Source of the DNA: Acidimicrobiaceae bacterium | Lineage (GTDB): Bacteria; Actinomycetota; Acidimicrobiia; Acidimicrobiales; Ilumatobacteraceae | Reading direction: 5' to 3' | NCBI GenBank assembly: GCA_016722025.1 | Contig: JADKGZ010000012.1 | Span: 62,001 to 126,000, forward strand | Length of the DNA stretch: 64,000 nucleotides | Shown here: in pieces, positions 56,914 to 64,000 of the stretch | How the letters are laid out: each line of letters starts with the position of its first letter | Position numbering within the stretch: position 1 is the first letter of the stretch | Notes under the pieces: generated by a model | The model's database searches: none | What the model was told of the DNA's origin: nothing | The model's input: the letters and a program-made list of their open reading frames with translations, nothing else | Translations under genes and position numbers: made by a program

Positions 56914-59457
56914 GTGGTGTCTGCAATCACGACCATCTCCGACGGCGCGTACAACGCCAATCGGCCGAGTTCGCCGCGTGACGCGCCGCAGGATGAGGCG
57001 TTCTTCCGGCGCGCCTCGTTGGAGCGGCGCCTGGACGCGTTGGACGAGCAGGCGCGGCATGACGCATTCGGCACGGCAGCGGCGGTGCGCGTCTTGCTCG
57101 ACGAGCTCACCGACGCCGATCTGGCCGTCGCCGGGCGGGCACATCATGTGCTCGGCCTCGCTCTCGCTCACTCCGACCTGGCGATCGATGCGCTGGCCGC
57201 GATGGAGCTGGGCTGCGACGAGCTGCTGCAGGCCGGAGAACGCCAGTCCCTGGGCCGGCTCGTGCGCGATCTCGCCAACTTGCGTGGCAACCAGTTCGGC
57301 CAGACGGCAGAAGCCCTGGAGGGCTACGAAGTGGCGCTCTCGATCGCCAACGAGGTCGGCTCCACCGCCGACCAGGGCAGCGTGCTGAACGGGATGGGTG
57401 TGCTCTTCGGCCGGCTGGAACGGTGGGACGAGAGCGAGCGAGCGCTGCGCCGCGCGGTCGAACTGCTCGGCGCCGGCGATGTGGGTACCGAGCTCGGCAG
57501 CGCTGTCAACAACCTCGGCTACCTGCTGGGGCTCAGCGGCAGGCACGAGGAAGCGAGCATTATTCTCAGCGATGCGTTGCAGCTCGTCGACCCGGCGCGC
57601 GATCCGCGCACGGCGATGACGATGCGCATCTCGCTCGCCTTCGTGAAGGCCGAGCTGGGCGACTTCGCAGGGGCCTCGCAGCTCCTGGAAGTCGGCGACG
57701 ACCTGCTCAACTCTGCGGGTACGTACCTGCTGGTCGGGCGTCTCGACACGCTCGGCCGGATCCACCTGCGGGCGGGCGACAGCGCCCGCGCGATCGACCT
57801 CCTGAGCCAGGCGCTGGCGCTCGCCGATGCTCATGAGCTGGTGGCGCTGGCGGTCGACAGCGTTCGCCATCTGGTCGACGCCTCGGAACTGGCCGGCGAC
57901 CTCGCTGCGGCGCTGGCCTACGAGCGCGACCTGCGCCGACGCGAGCGGGAGATCTTGGATGCCGACGCCGCCGGTGCGTTGCGCCGGGCGGAGCTGACGC
58001 TGCAGGTGGAGGCATCCAACCGAGAGAACCTCGCGCTCGAAGCAGCTCGCCGTGACCTGGCCGCACGGGTGGAGGAACGCACTGCCGACCTGCGTGCCGA
58101 GGTCGAAGAACGTCGTCGGGCGCAGGAGAGCGCGGCGCGTCTCTCGCGGGTCGACTGGTTGACCGGGCTGTCGAATCGCCGACACTTCGAGACGCTCTTG
58201 CGCGAGCGTCTGCAGGCCGATCTGCCCGGCGTGCTCGGGCTGCTGTTCGTCGACCTCGACCACTTCAAGGGCGTCAACGACCGGTACGGCCATCTTGCGG
58301 GTGACGAACTGCTGCGCGAAGCGGCGGTGCGGTTGTCGCTGCTGGTTCCACCTGATGCACTCGTGGCGCGCTTCGGCGGTGACGAGTTCGTGGTGATGCT
58401 GACGATGGCGACGGTCTGCGAGGTCGACGCGCTCGCTGCTCAGGTCGTGGATGCGTTCGCGACGCCGTTGGTGGTGAGGCAGCAGGCGATGCAGCTCACC
58501 TGCAGCGTCGGCGCGGCCGTGCATCCCGACGCCGCCGGCGGTGCCGACAACCTCATGCAGCGAGCCGACACCGCACTGCTCGACGCCAAGCACGCCGGCC
58601 GTAGCTGCTGGCGGCGGCTCGACCCTGCCGGCTGGGAGCGCGCCACCTACTCGGCGCACGTCATGGGCGAGCTCGCAGGCGCGTGTGACCGTGGCGAGCT
58701 CTCGCTCGCGTTCCAGCCGCAGTGGCGGCTGAGCGACGGTCGTTGCGATGCGATCGAGGCGCTGCTGCGCTGGCGGCACCCGACGCTCGGCGAGATCTCG
58801 CCGTCGGTGTTCATCCCGCTGGCGGAGGACGGCGGCACGATCCAACGCATCGGGCGCTGGGTGCTGGAGCGTGCCTGTGCGGCCGCCGTACTGATCGAGT
58901 CCGAAGGCCACCCTGCGCTCAGCGACGACTGGGCCATCTGCGTCAACGTCTCGGCGCGGCAGCTGCAACACGAAAGCTTCAGCCTCGACCTGCGCGATGT
59001 GGTCGCGGGATCGGGTTGGCAGCTCGATCGGTTGGAGCTGGAGGTGACCGAGTCGATGCAGCTCTCCGAGAACGACGCGGTTGCCGCCAGCATCGCGGCG
59101 GTCGAGGCCATCGGCGCCCGATTCGCCATCGACGACTTCGGCACCGGCTACGCCAGCTTCGGCCAGCTCGAGCGCTTGGGAGCGTCGAAGTTGAAGCTCG
59201 ACCGCTCACTGGTGCAGCTGCTCGACGAGCCGGCTCCGCGCCCGTCGCTTCCCAAGGCGATGATCGCGCTGGGGCATTCACTGGGCATGGTGGTCACCGC
59301 CGAGGGCGTGGAGACGCAGGACCAGTTGCAGATGCTCGTGACGCAGGGTTGCGACTCGGTGCAGGGCTTCGCGGTGGGCAGGCCGGTGAGCCTTGCGCTG
59401 CTGGCTGCCGAACTCGGCCGCACCGAGATCAACGGGCGGAGCGTCAGTACCCGTTGA
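56914..59457 (+). CDS. TPR-GGDEF-EAL protein (c-di-GMP turnover)
   Basis: This protein of about 847 residues has a TPR-type helical region (about 45-325; LNGMGVLFGRLERWDESERALRRAVELL, VNNLGYLLGLSGRHEEASIILSDAL). A coiled-coil linker follows. The GGDEF domain holds WLTGLSNRRHFETLL, VDLDHFKGVNDRYGHLAGDEL and RFGGDEFVVML. The EAL domain holds AIEALLRWRHP, NVSARQL, EVTESMQLSEN, IDDFGTGYASFGQL, KLKLDRSLV and VTAEGVET. Both catalytic signatures are intact, so it may make and degrade c-di-GMP. The absence of membrane helices makes it a cytoplasmic sensor. GTG 56890 is an alternative start but would lie upstream of the likely -10. Its end overlaps the next gene by 14 bases. Confidence 0.92.
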   Translation: MVSAITTISDGAYNANRPSSPRDAPQDEAFFRRASLERRLDALDEQARHDAFGTAAAVRVLLDELTDADLAVAGRAHHVLGLALAHSDLAIDALAAMELGCDELLQAGERQSLGRLVRDLANLRGNQFGQTAEALEGYEVALSIANEVGSTADQGSVLNGMGVLFGRLERWDESERALRRAVELLGAGDVGTELGSAVNNLGYLLGLSGRHEEASIILSDALQLVDPARDPRTAMTMRISLAFVKAELGDFAGASQLLEVGDDLLNSAGTYLLVGRLDTLGRIHLRAGDSARAIDLLSQALALADAHELVALAVDSVRHLVDASELAGDLAAALAYERDLRRREREILDADAAGALRRAELTLQVEASNRENLALEAARRDLAARVEERTADLRAEVEERRRAQESAARLSRVDWLTGLSNRRHFETLLRERLQADLPGVLGLLFVDLDHFKGVNDRYGHLAGDELLREAAVRLSLLVPPDALVARFGGDEFVVMLTMATVCEVDALAAQVVDAFATPLVVRQQAMQLTCSVGAAVHPDAAGGADNLMQRADTALLDAKHAGRSCWRRLDPAGWERATYSAHVMGELAGACDRGELSLAFQPQWRLSDGRCDAIEALLRWRHPTLGEISPSVFIPLAEDGGTIQRIGRWVLERACAAAVLIESEGHPALSDDWAICVNVSARQLQHESFSLDLRDVVAGSGWQLDRLELEVTESMQLSENDAVAASIAAVEAIGARFAIDDFGTGYASFGQLERLGASKLKLDRSLVQLLDEPAPRPSLPKAMIALGHSLGMVVTAEGVETQDQLQMLVTQGCDSVQGFAVGRPVSLALLAAELGRTEINGRSVSTR

Positions 59458-60382
59458 CGGTGGACTGGAACTTCTGCATCAGATGCGGCCCGGCCTCGAT
59501 GGGGTCGTAGCGCGGCTGCTGGTCGAGGCCGAGGCAGGTGGGTAGGCACTCGATCCGCGCGTCCCAGTTGGCGTTGTGAAAGAACGCGATCGACTGCCGC
59601 CGGCCATCGGGCACCTGCACCCTGTGCATCGTGGAACGCCAGCGATCGTTGGTCCAGCGGGCCATCGCATCACCGAGGTTGACCACGAACGAGCCGGCGT
59701 CTGCGTGCACATCGTGCCATCGGCCGTCGGCACCCTCCACCTGCAGTCCGCCCTGCACCGGGTCGGCGAGCAGGATGGTGAGCGTGCCGTAGTCGGTGTG
59801 TGCGCTCGCGCCGAGCTGGCCCGGCGCCACGTGATCGCGAGGCGGGTAGTTCAACGCACGCATCGCGCTGGTGTGCCGGCCGATCATCGGATCGAAGTGA
59901 CGCTCGGGCATGCCCAGAGCTGTGGCCATCAGGCGCAGCAGGCGAGCGGCGAGATCGCTGAGTGAGCGGAAGTAGTGCTCCCATGCAGGTTGCAGCTGCG
60001 GCACGGCGGGCGGCCACAGGTTGGCGGACCATGCGAACGCCTCATCGGGGTCGGTGATGGAGTGCGTCGGTCGATCGACCGGGCCGATCGCGAAGCTCTC
60101 CTTCAGATCGGGTGCGCCTCCCTTGCCCAATGACTTGGCCAGCGTCTCGCCGGCAATCGGCGAGTAGCCGTAGGGATAGCCGGGACGTGGCATCGCAACC
60201 TGCATCTTGCTGGCGAGCGGCAGGTCGAAGAACGTGCGCGCAGTGCTCCACGCAGCGTCGATCACCTGGCCGGGCACTCCATGGCCGACGATGGTGAGGA
60301 AGCCGGCCCGCTCGCACGCTTCGTCGATCGCCCCAGCCGCATGCGGGTCGTTCATGTCGACCACCGGCACCCAGTCGATCAT
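59444..60382 (-). CDS. 2-oxoglutarate/Fe(II) oxygenase of the isopenicillin N synthase type
   Basis: This 312-residue protein shows VPVVDMNDPHAAGAIDEACERAGFLTIVGHGVP, the DIOX_N pattern, and FFDLPLASKMQVAMPRPGYPYGYSP. The iron site is SAHTDYGTLTILLADPVQGGLQV (HxD) and the distal His lies in RSTMHRVQVPDGRRQSIAFF, where the Arg-x-Ser binds 2-oxoglutarate. The order matches the IPNS/gibberellin oxidase/ethylene-forming superfamily, whose bacterial members oxidise varied small acids. The start overlaps the CYTH-CHAD gene (ATGA). No biosynthetic partner is nearby. Confidence 0.9.
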   Translation of the reverse strand: MIDWVPVVDMNDPHAAGAIDEACERAGFLTIVGHGVPGQVIDAAWSTARTFFDLPLASKMQVAMPRPGYPYGYSPIAGETLAKSLGKGGAPDLKESFAIGPVDRPTHSITDPDEAFAWSANLWPPAVPQLQPAWEHYFRSLSDLAARLLRLMATALGMPERHFDPMIGRHTSAMRALNYPPRDHVAPGQLGASAHTDYGTLTILLADPVQGGLQVEGADGRWHDVHADAGSFVVNLGDAMARWTNDRWRSTMHRVQVPDGRRQSIAFFHNANWDARIECLPTCLGLDQQPRYDPIEAGPHLMQKFQSTVNGY

Positions 60383-61914
60383 GGTGTCGCTCCGGCGCGC
60401 AGCCAACGCCGCCAACGCGGATTCGCGACCTTCGGCCACACCTTCACGAACTGACCGCGCACACGCTGCACCTCGGCGCGTTGCGCATCGTGCAGTTGGC
60501 CCAGCGCGTAGCCGGCACGGCCTCCGACACCCTTGGCGGCGGCCAGCGTGCGCGCCGTGTCGGCGGCAATGGCGGCGTCCTGGTGCGTGCCCAGCAGTTC
60601 GGTCACCCGCGCGAGCTGCCCAGCGAGCTTCCTGGCCGGCTTGCCGAACACGGGTGCCAACGCGTCCGCTGCGTAACGGGCGTGCTTGGCCCGAATGCGT
60701 GCCGAGTGCCACGCGTCGTCGTGGCCGTGCTTGTGCAACGCACGAACCTCACGAGCCAACCGCTTCCAGGTGGCGCGCATCAGCGGCGGAAGCGCCTCGG
60801 CGGCGGGAGCGGCAGCTGCGGGCGAGAACTGAGGTGTTCGCGCAGCCTCGACGAGTGCGTCGAGCAGTGCCAGGTAGCGAGCCGAGCACATTGCGGTGTC
60901 GACCTGCGACGTCGCCTGCTGCTCGTGCGCGCCGAGCTCGCGGCGCACCACGGCTTCGGCGCTGCGAGCGCTCTTGTCGTCCATCGTGGCCAGGCCGGCC
61001 AGTAGGCGGGTCTCGAGCACTTCACGGTCGCGCGATGCTCCCAGCTCACCGGCGACCCAGGCGAGCTCTTCCCGAAGCGCGTCAGCCCACTCGGCGCTCA
61101 TCAGCGGAGCGAACACCTTGAGGGCGCTGCGCAGCCGGCGCGCCGACACACGCATCTGGTGCACCGCGTCGGGTAGGCCTCGCCGCACGCCGAGGTCGCT
61201 GGCGATGAACGAGCTGACGTGACGGGTGATCAACGCCTGCAGAGCGTCGGCTGCAGGTTCGCGAGGATGCACGCTCCGCGCAGCGGCGACGTCGGGGGGC
61301 TCGACAGCCCGCGGGCCGAGCGCGCGCACGGCTTTCGATGCGAAGCCGCTCTCGACGGCGCCGGCGGCAACGAGCGCCGCGATCACCGGCTGCAGATCGT
61401 CGGCCGTGCGGCCATCGGCGGCCTCCACCTCCAGCTCGCGAAAGTGAGACTTGGCCGTGCCGTCGATGCTCACCGAGACACGATCGTCGGTCAGTTCGGC
61501 CAGCGCGCGGCCGTGCTCGTCGAAGACCAGCGAAGGCCGCCGTTCGGTGCGCAAGGTGGCCACGGCCAGCAGCGGCGCGCCGCGCGTGATGCCCAGCACC
61601 AGCGTCGTCAGCTCCACCGGCGGCGCATCGCGCGTGCGCAGCGGCAGCTGCACTTCGTCGCGGGTGGCCTCGTCGACATGGGGCAGTTTCAGGTGCCAGC
61701 CGTCGTCGCCGCCACCGGTGCGCCGGCGCAGCGTGATGCGGTGGCGGGCGAGCCGCAGGTCGGCGGTGTCGTAGTAGGCGGCCGTGAGGCGCAAGGTGGG
61801 TTGCCGATGAACCTCGCCGATGCCGTTGCCCGCGCCGCTCAGCGATGGGAGGCGGAATCGGGCGGGCACGTCCAGCTTGCGCTCGATCTCCCGGTGCACG
61901 CGGGGTTCGGTCAC
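60379..61914 (-). CDS. CYTH-CHAD domain protein
   Basis: From GTG 61914 the protein has 511 residues. The N-terminal CYTH domain (about 1-205) has EIERKLDVP, the ExExK triphosphate-binding signature, plus YYDTADLRLARHRITLRRRTGG and LVFDEHGRAL. The CHAD domain (about 215-500) has AVHQMRVSARRLRSALKVFAP and ALHKHGHDDAWHSARIRAKHARYAADAL, with conserved His/Arg residues that bind polyphosphate. Such fusions handle triphosphates or polyphosphate granules; no ppk or ppx gene is adjacent. TACCGT lies exactly 6 bases before the GTG. Confidence 0.94.
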   Translation of the reverse strand: MTEPRVHREIERKLDVPARFRLPSLSGAGNGIGEVHRQPTLRLTAAYYDTADLRLARHRITLRRRTGGGDDGWHLKLPHVDEATRDEVQLPLRTRDAPPVELTTLVLGITRGAPLLAVATLRTERRPSLVFDEHGRALAELTDDRVSVSIDGTAKSHFRELEVEAADGRTADDLQPVIAALVAAGAVESGFASKAVRALGPRAVEPPDVAAARSVHPREPAADALQALITRHVSSFIASDLGVRRGLPDAVHQMRVSARRLRSALKVFAPLMSAEWADALREELAWVAGELGASRDREVLETRLLAGLATMDDKSARSAEAVVRRELGAHEQQATSQVDTAMCSARYLALLDALVEAARTPQFSPAAAAPAAEALPPLMRATWKRLAREVRALHKHGHDDAWHSARIRAKHARYAADALAPVFGKPARKLAGQLARVTELLGTHQDAAIAADTARTLAAAKGVGGRAGYALGQLHDAQRAEVQRVRGQFVKVWPKVANPRWRRWLRAGATP

Positions 61915-61920
61915 GCCTGG

Positions 61921-61926
61921 ACGGTA
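61921..61926 (-). promoter_or_regulatory. Putative -10 (TACCGT) of leaderless CYTH-CHAD gene
   Basis: TACCGT on the minus strand, 6 bases, then GTG 61914. Confidence 0.5.
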
Positions 61927-62081
61927 CCCCAACCTGCCGGTTCGTCACACCTCGTGCAGCGATGTCGCGCCGGGGTGTCGCCAGCGCCGGATCGGTGTGG
62001 AACGATGCTCGCGTGCCGTCGGCCGGTCCGCCCGGTGAACCGTCGGCGGTCCTACCACTCAGGCAACGACGAGGGCTCGCG

Positions 62082-62979
62082 ATGAACTCAGCAGACAGCC
62101 ACTTCCCTGGTGTGATCGTTCCCCTCGTCACTCCATTCCACGACGACGGCTCGCTCGCGCTGGAAGTGCTGCCGGCACTGGTCGAGTTCGTGCTCGGCGC
62201 AGGGGTCGCCGGCCTGGTGGTTGCCGGTACCACCGGCGAGGGCTATGCGCTCGACATGGCCGAGCGTGCCGACGTGCTGCGAACGGTGCTCGCCGTCACT
62301 CGTGGGCGCGTGCCCGTGCTTGCCGGTGTCGGCGGCACGGCGACGCGAGAAGCGGTGCTGCAGGCTCGCCTCGCCGTCGAGGCAGGCGTGCAAGGCCTGA
62401 TGCTCGCCGCTCCCGCGTACTGCGTCCCCACCGGCGACGAGCTGGGTCGCCACGTGCTGGCCGTGCTGAGGGCCACCGAACTGCCGACGGTGCTGTACGA
62501 CTACCCGGCGCGCACGGGTGTGCCGTTCGACGTGACGGCGCTCGATCTCGTCGCCACCGATCCGATGATCGTCGGCATCAAGGAGGCAAGTGGCGACCTG
62601 TCGCGCATCTCTCTGCTGCGCGATCGCTACGGCGATCACCTGTCTGTGGTCTGCGGCAGCGACACCCTGGCGATGCACTACTTCGAGGCCGGCAGCGACT
62701 CGTGGATCGCCGGCTTCGCAGGCGCGCTGCCGGCGGAGCACGTCGCGATGCTGGCTGCCGCGGCGCGGCGACATGTCTGCAGGCTGGCAGATGCAGCGTC
62801 GTCTGCTGCCGGTTCTCACCGACGTGGAGAGCAGCCACTACGTCGCTCGCACGCGTTGGTCGTTGATCGCCCGCGGCATTCCCGTCGGCCCGCCGCGCGC
62901 TCCGATGCAACCGCTCGGCGCAAGTGACGGCGCGGCGATGCGCGCGCACCTCGATGCCCTCGGATGCCTTCCGTCGTGA
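62082..62979 (+). CDS. DHDPS/N-acetylneuraminate lyase-family protein, frame-broken near the C-terminus
   Basis: The first 225 residues or so are a DapA-family TIM barrel: GVIVPLVTPFHDDGSL, VAGTTGEGYAL (pyruvate-binding loop), VLYDYPARTGVPF (catalytic Tyr) and IVGIKEASGD (Schiff-base Lys). After LAAAAR the frame continues as an unrelated Arg-rich tail, but the next frame gives GDMSAGWQMQRRLLPVL, then ARGIPVGPPRAPMQPLG and a stop at 62979. One base added to GCGCGGCG near 62767 restores a protein of about 298 residues. The following oxidase gene suggests a Pyr4H2C deaminase (hydroxyproline pathway) rather than lysine biosynthesis. Confidence 0.83.
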
Positions 62980-64000
62980 CTCACACCGCAGTGCGCAGCG
63001 CCGATGTCGCAGTGATCGGTGGTGGCATCATCGGCAGATCCGTCGCGTCGTCGGCGGCGCGACGAGGCATGTCGGTCATCGTCGTGGAACCAGGTGCCGG
63101 TACCTTCGGTACCTCGTCCGCCAACGCCGGCCATCTCGTGCCCAGCCACGTCGTGCCCTTCGCGTCGCCCGGCATGGTGCGTGCCGGGTTGCACAGCCTG
63201 CTCGTGCGCGACGGAGCCTTTGCCGTTGCGCCGCGAGCCGCCGTCGGTCTGGTGCCGTGGTTGTGGCGGTTTGCGCGCTGCAGCACCGCCGCCAACGTGC
63301 AGCGCGGCGTCCCCGTGCTGCGCCACCTGCTGCACACCACCGTGCAGGAGGTGCGACGGTTGGCGACAGCCGGAGCGACGCTCGATCATCGCGACGGAGG
63401 CATCTTGCAGGTGTGCAGCACCGCTGCCGGGCTGCAGGCTCTGCGCCGCGAAGCCGACGAGTGGGGCCACTGGGGTGTACGCACCGAGGTGCTCGATTCG
63501 GCGGCGCTGCACGCGGCAGAGCCCTTGCTCACCATGGCTGCGATCGGGGCGGTGCGCCTGGTCGACGATGCCTGCTTCGACCCGGGCCTGCTGCTCGCGG
63601 CGGTCACCGAGGAAGGCCATCGACACGGCGTGGTCTCGTACGACGCGCGGGCGGCCCGAATCGAACCGCGAGGCGATCGATCGGCCCGCGTGCACACCTC
63701 GATGGGAGTGCTCGACGTGACCCGTGTGGTGGTGGCGGCAGGGGTGTGGACGCCAACGCTGTGCCGGCCGCTGGGGGCCCGGCTGCCGATCGCGTCAGCG
63801 CGTGGCAACAGCGTCACCCTGCCCGACGCGCCGAAGCCCAACAGCCCGATGCTGCTGCACGAGCAGCGATTGGCGCTCAGCCCGCTCACGCAGGGCCTGC
63901 GGGTCACCGGTGGCTACCGGCTCACACGCCACGAGGATCGAGCGGTGAGCTCGCTCCGCTCGCACGAGATCGTGCGGCGTGCCGGCCAAGTGCTCGACCT
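62976..64000 (+). CDS. D-amino acid dehydrogenase-like FAD oxidoreductase (partial)
   Basis: The frame is open from GTG 62976 to the window end (341 residues, incomplete). It begins with ADVAVIGGGIIGRSVASSAARRGMSVIVVE, a DAO-type Rossmann motif, then FGTSSANAGHLVPSHVVPFASPGMV, the DadA-like FAD region. VRLVDDACFDPGLLLAAVTEE and VVVAAGVWTPTLCRPLG follow. It resembles DadA/hydroxyproline oxidases. GTG 62976 overlaps the stop of the repaired upstream gene (GTGA); ATG 62964 is an alternative. Together with the DHDPS-family gene it suggests oxidation of D-hydroxyproline, which is inference. Confidence 0.85.
   Translation, partial: MTHTAVRSADVAVIGGGIIGRSVASSAARRGMSVIVVEPGAGTFGTSSANAGHLVPSHVVPFASPGMVRAGLHSLLVRDGAFAVAPRAAVGLVPWLWRFARCSTAANVQRGVPVLRHLLHTTVQEVRRLATAGATLDHRDGGILQVCSTAAGLQALRREADEWGHWGVRTEVLDSAALHAAEPLLTMAAIGAVRLVDDACFDPGLLLAAVTEEGHRHGVVSYDARAARIEPRGDRSARVHTSMGVLDVTRVVVAAGVWTPTLCRPLGARLPIASARGNSVTLPDAPKPNSPMLLHEQRLALSPLTQGLRVTGGYRLTRHEDRAVSSLRSHEIVRRAGQVLD

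Overview
The window is about 64 kb of very GC-rich DNA with tightly packed genes, four-base start/stop overlaps (ATGA, GTGA, TTGA) and many GTG starts. The family content points to an actinomycetote, most likely from the Acidimicrobiia or a neighbouring group: GAF-ANTAR regulators, a GPGG-motif small membrane protein, a mycothiol-dependent maleylpyruvate isomerase-type enzyme, a WS/DGAT acyltransferase, a DUF3516-type helicase, a SigB/SigF-type sigma factor and a group 3b [NiFe] hydrogenase. The placement is inferred from gene content only; there is no rRNA. The only RNA gene seen is tRNA-Gly(TCC) near 56.7 kb.

Layout. 0-6 kb: the end of a short-chain dehydrogenase, a cold-shock protein coupled to a small SHOCT-like protein that lacks an ATG/GTG/TTG start, a YczE-like membrane protein, a TauD dioxygenase, a flavoprotein, and a ferredoxin with two GAF-ANTAR regulators. 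6-12.5 kb: ankyrin protein, GPGG protein, sigma factor, a broken cytochrome P450 facing a TetR gene, an alpha/beta hydrolase, a PPOX flavin enzyme and a fatty-acid desaturase under a palindromic operator. 12.5-19.3 kb: an orphan form II CoxL-type molybdoenzyme and a two-gene glycan locus (a PP-loop enzyme with a glycosyltransferase-like tail, and a GT2/pyruvyltransferase fusion). 19.3-26.4 kb: MtfA peptidase, intact P450, haloalkane dehalogenase-like enzyme, MDMPI-fold enzyme, dimethylglycine/sarcosine dehydrogenase-like protein and TetR. 26.5-33 kb: GGDEF protein, MFS exporter, helicase and a DUF1353 membrane protein. 33-36.2 kb: a complete zinc module (Fur/Zur divergent from znuABC). 36.2-40.3 kb: a GT4 glycosyltransferase, a propeller-like protein and an unrecognised two-gene operon with PDG hairpin motifs and a long coiled coil.

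40.5-51.1 kb is a hydrogenase island: phosphoribosyltransferase-hypF-hypC-hypD-hypE converge on hyhB-cNMP protein-hyhG-hyhS-hyhL-protease. Together they encode a group 3b NAD(P)-linked hydrogenase, its Fe(CN)2CO assembly factors and the C-terminal processing protease; hypA and hypB are not here. 51.2-59.5 kb: a fused ETF beta-alpha protein, WS/DGAT, an S9 peptidase, tRNA-Gly and a TPR-GGDEF-EAL protein. 59.4-64 kb: a 2OG-Fe(II) oxygenase, a CYTH-CHAD protein and a DHDPS-family/D-amino acid oxidase pair that resembles hydroxyproline catabolism.

Two window-wide signals stand out. First, at least thirteen genes have TANNNT exactly 6 nt (once 7 nt) before the start codon, the signature of leaderless transcription. 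Second, four otherwise conserved genes carry a single missing base at a G/C run (17.71, 48.97, 50.65 and 62.77 kb). This suggests either sequence or assembly error or widespread decay, and should be kept in mind when reading those genes.
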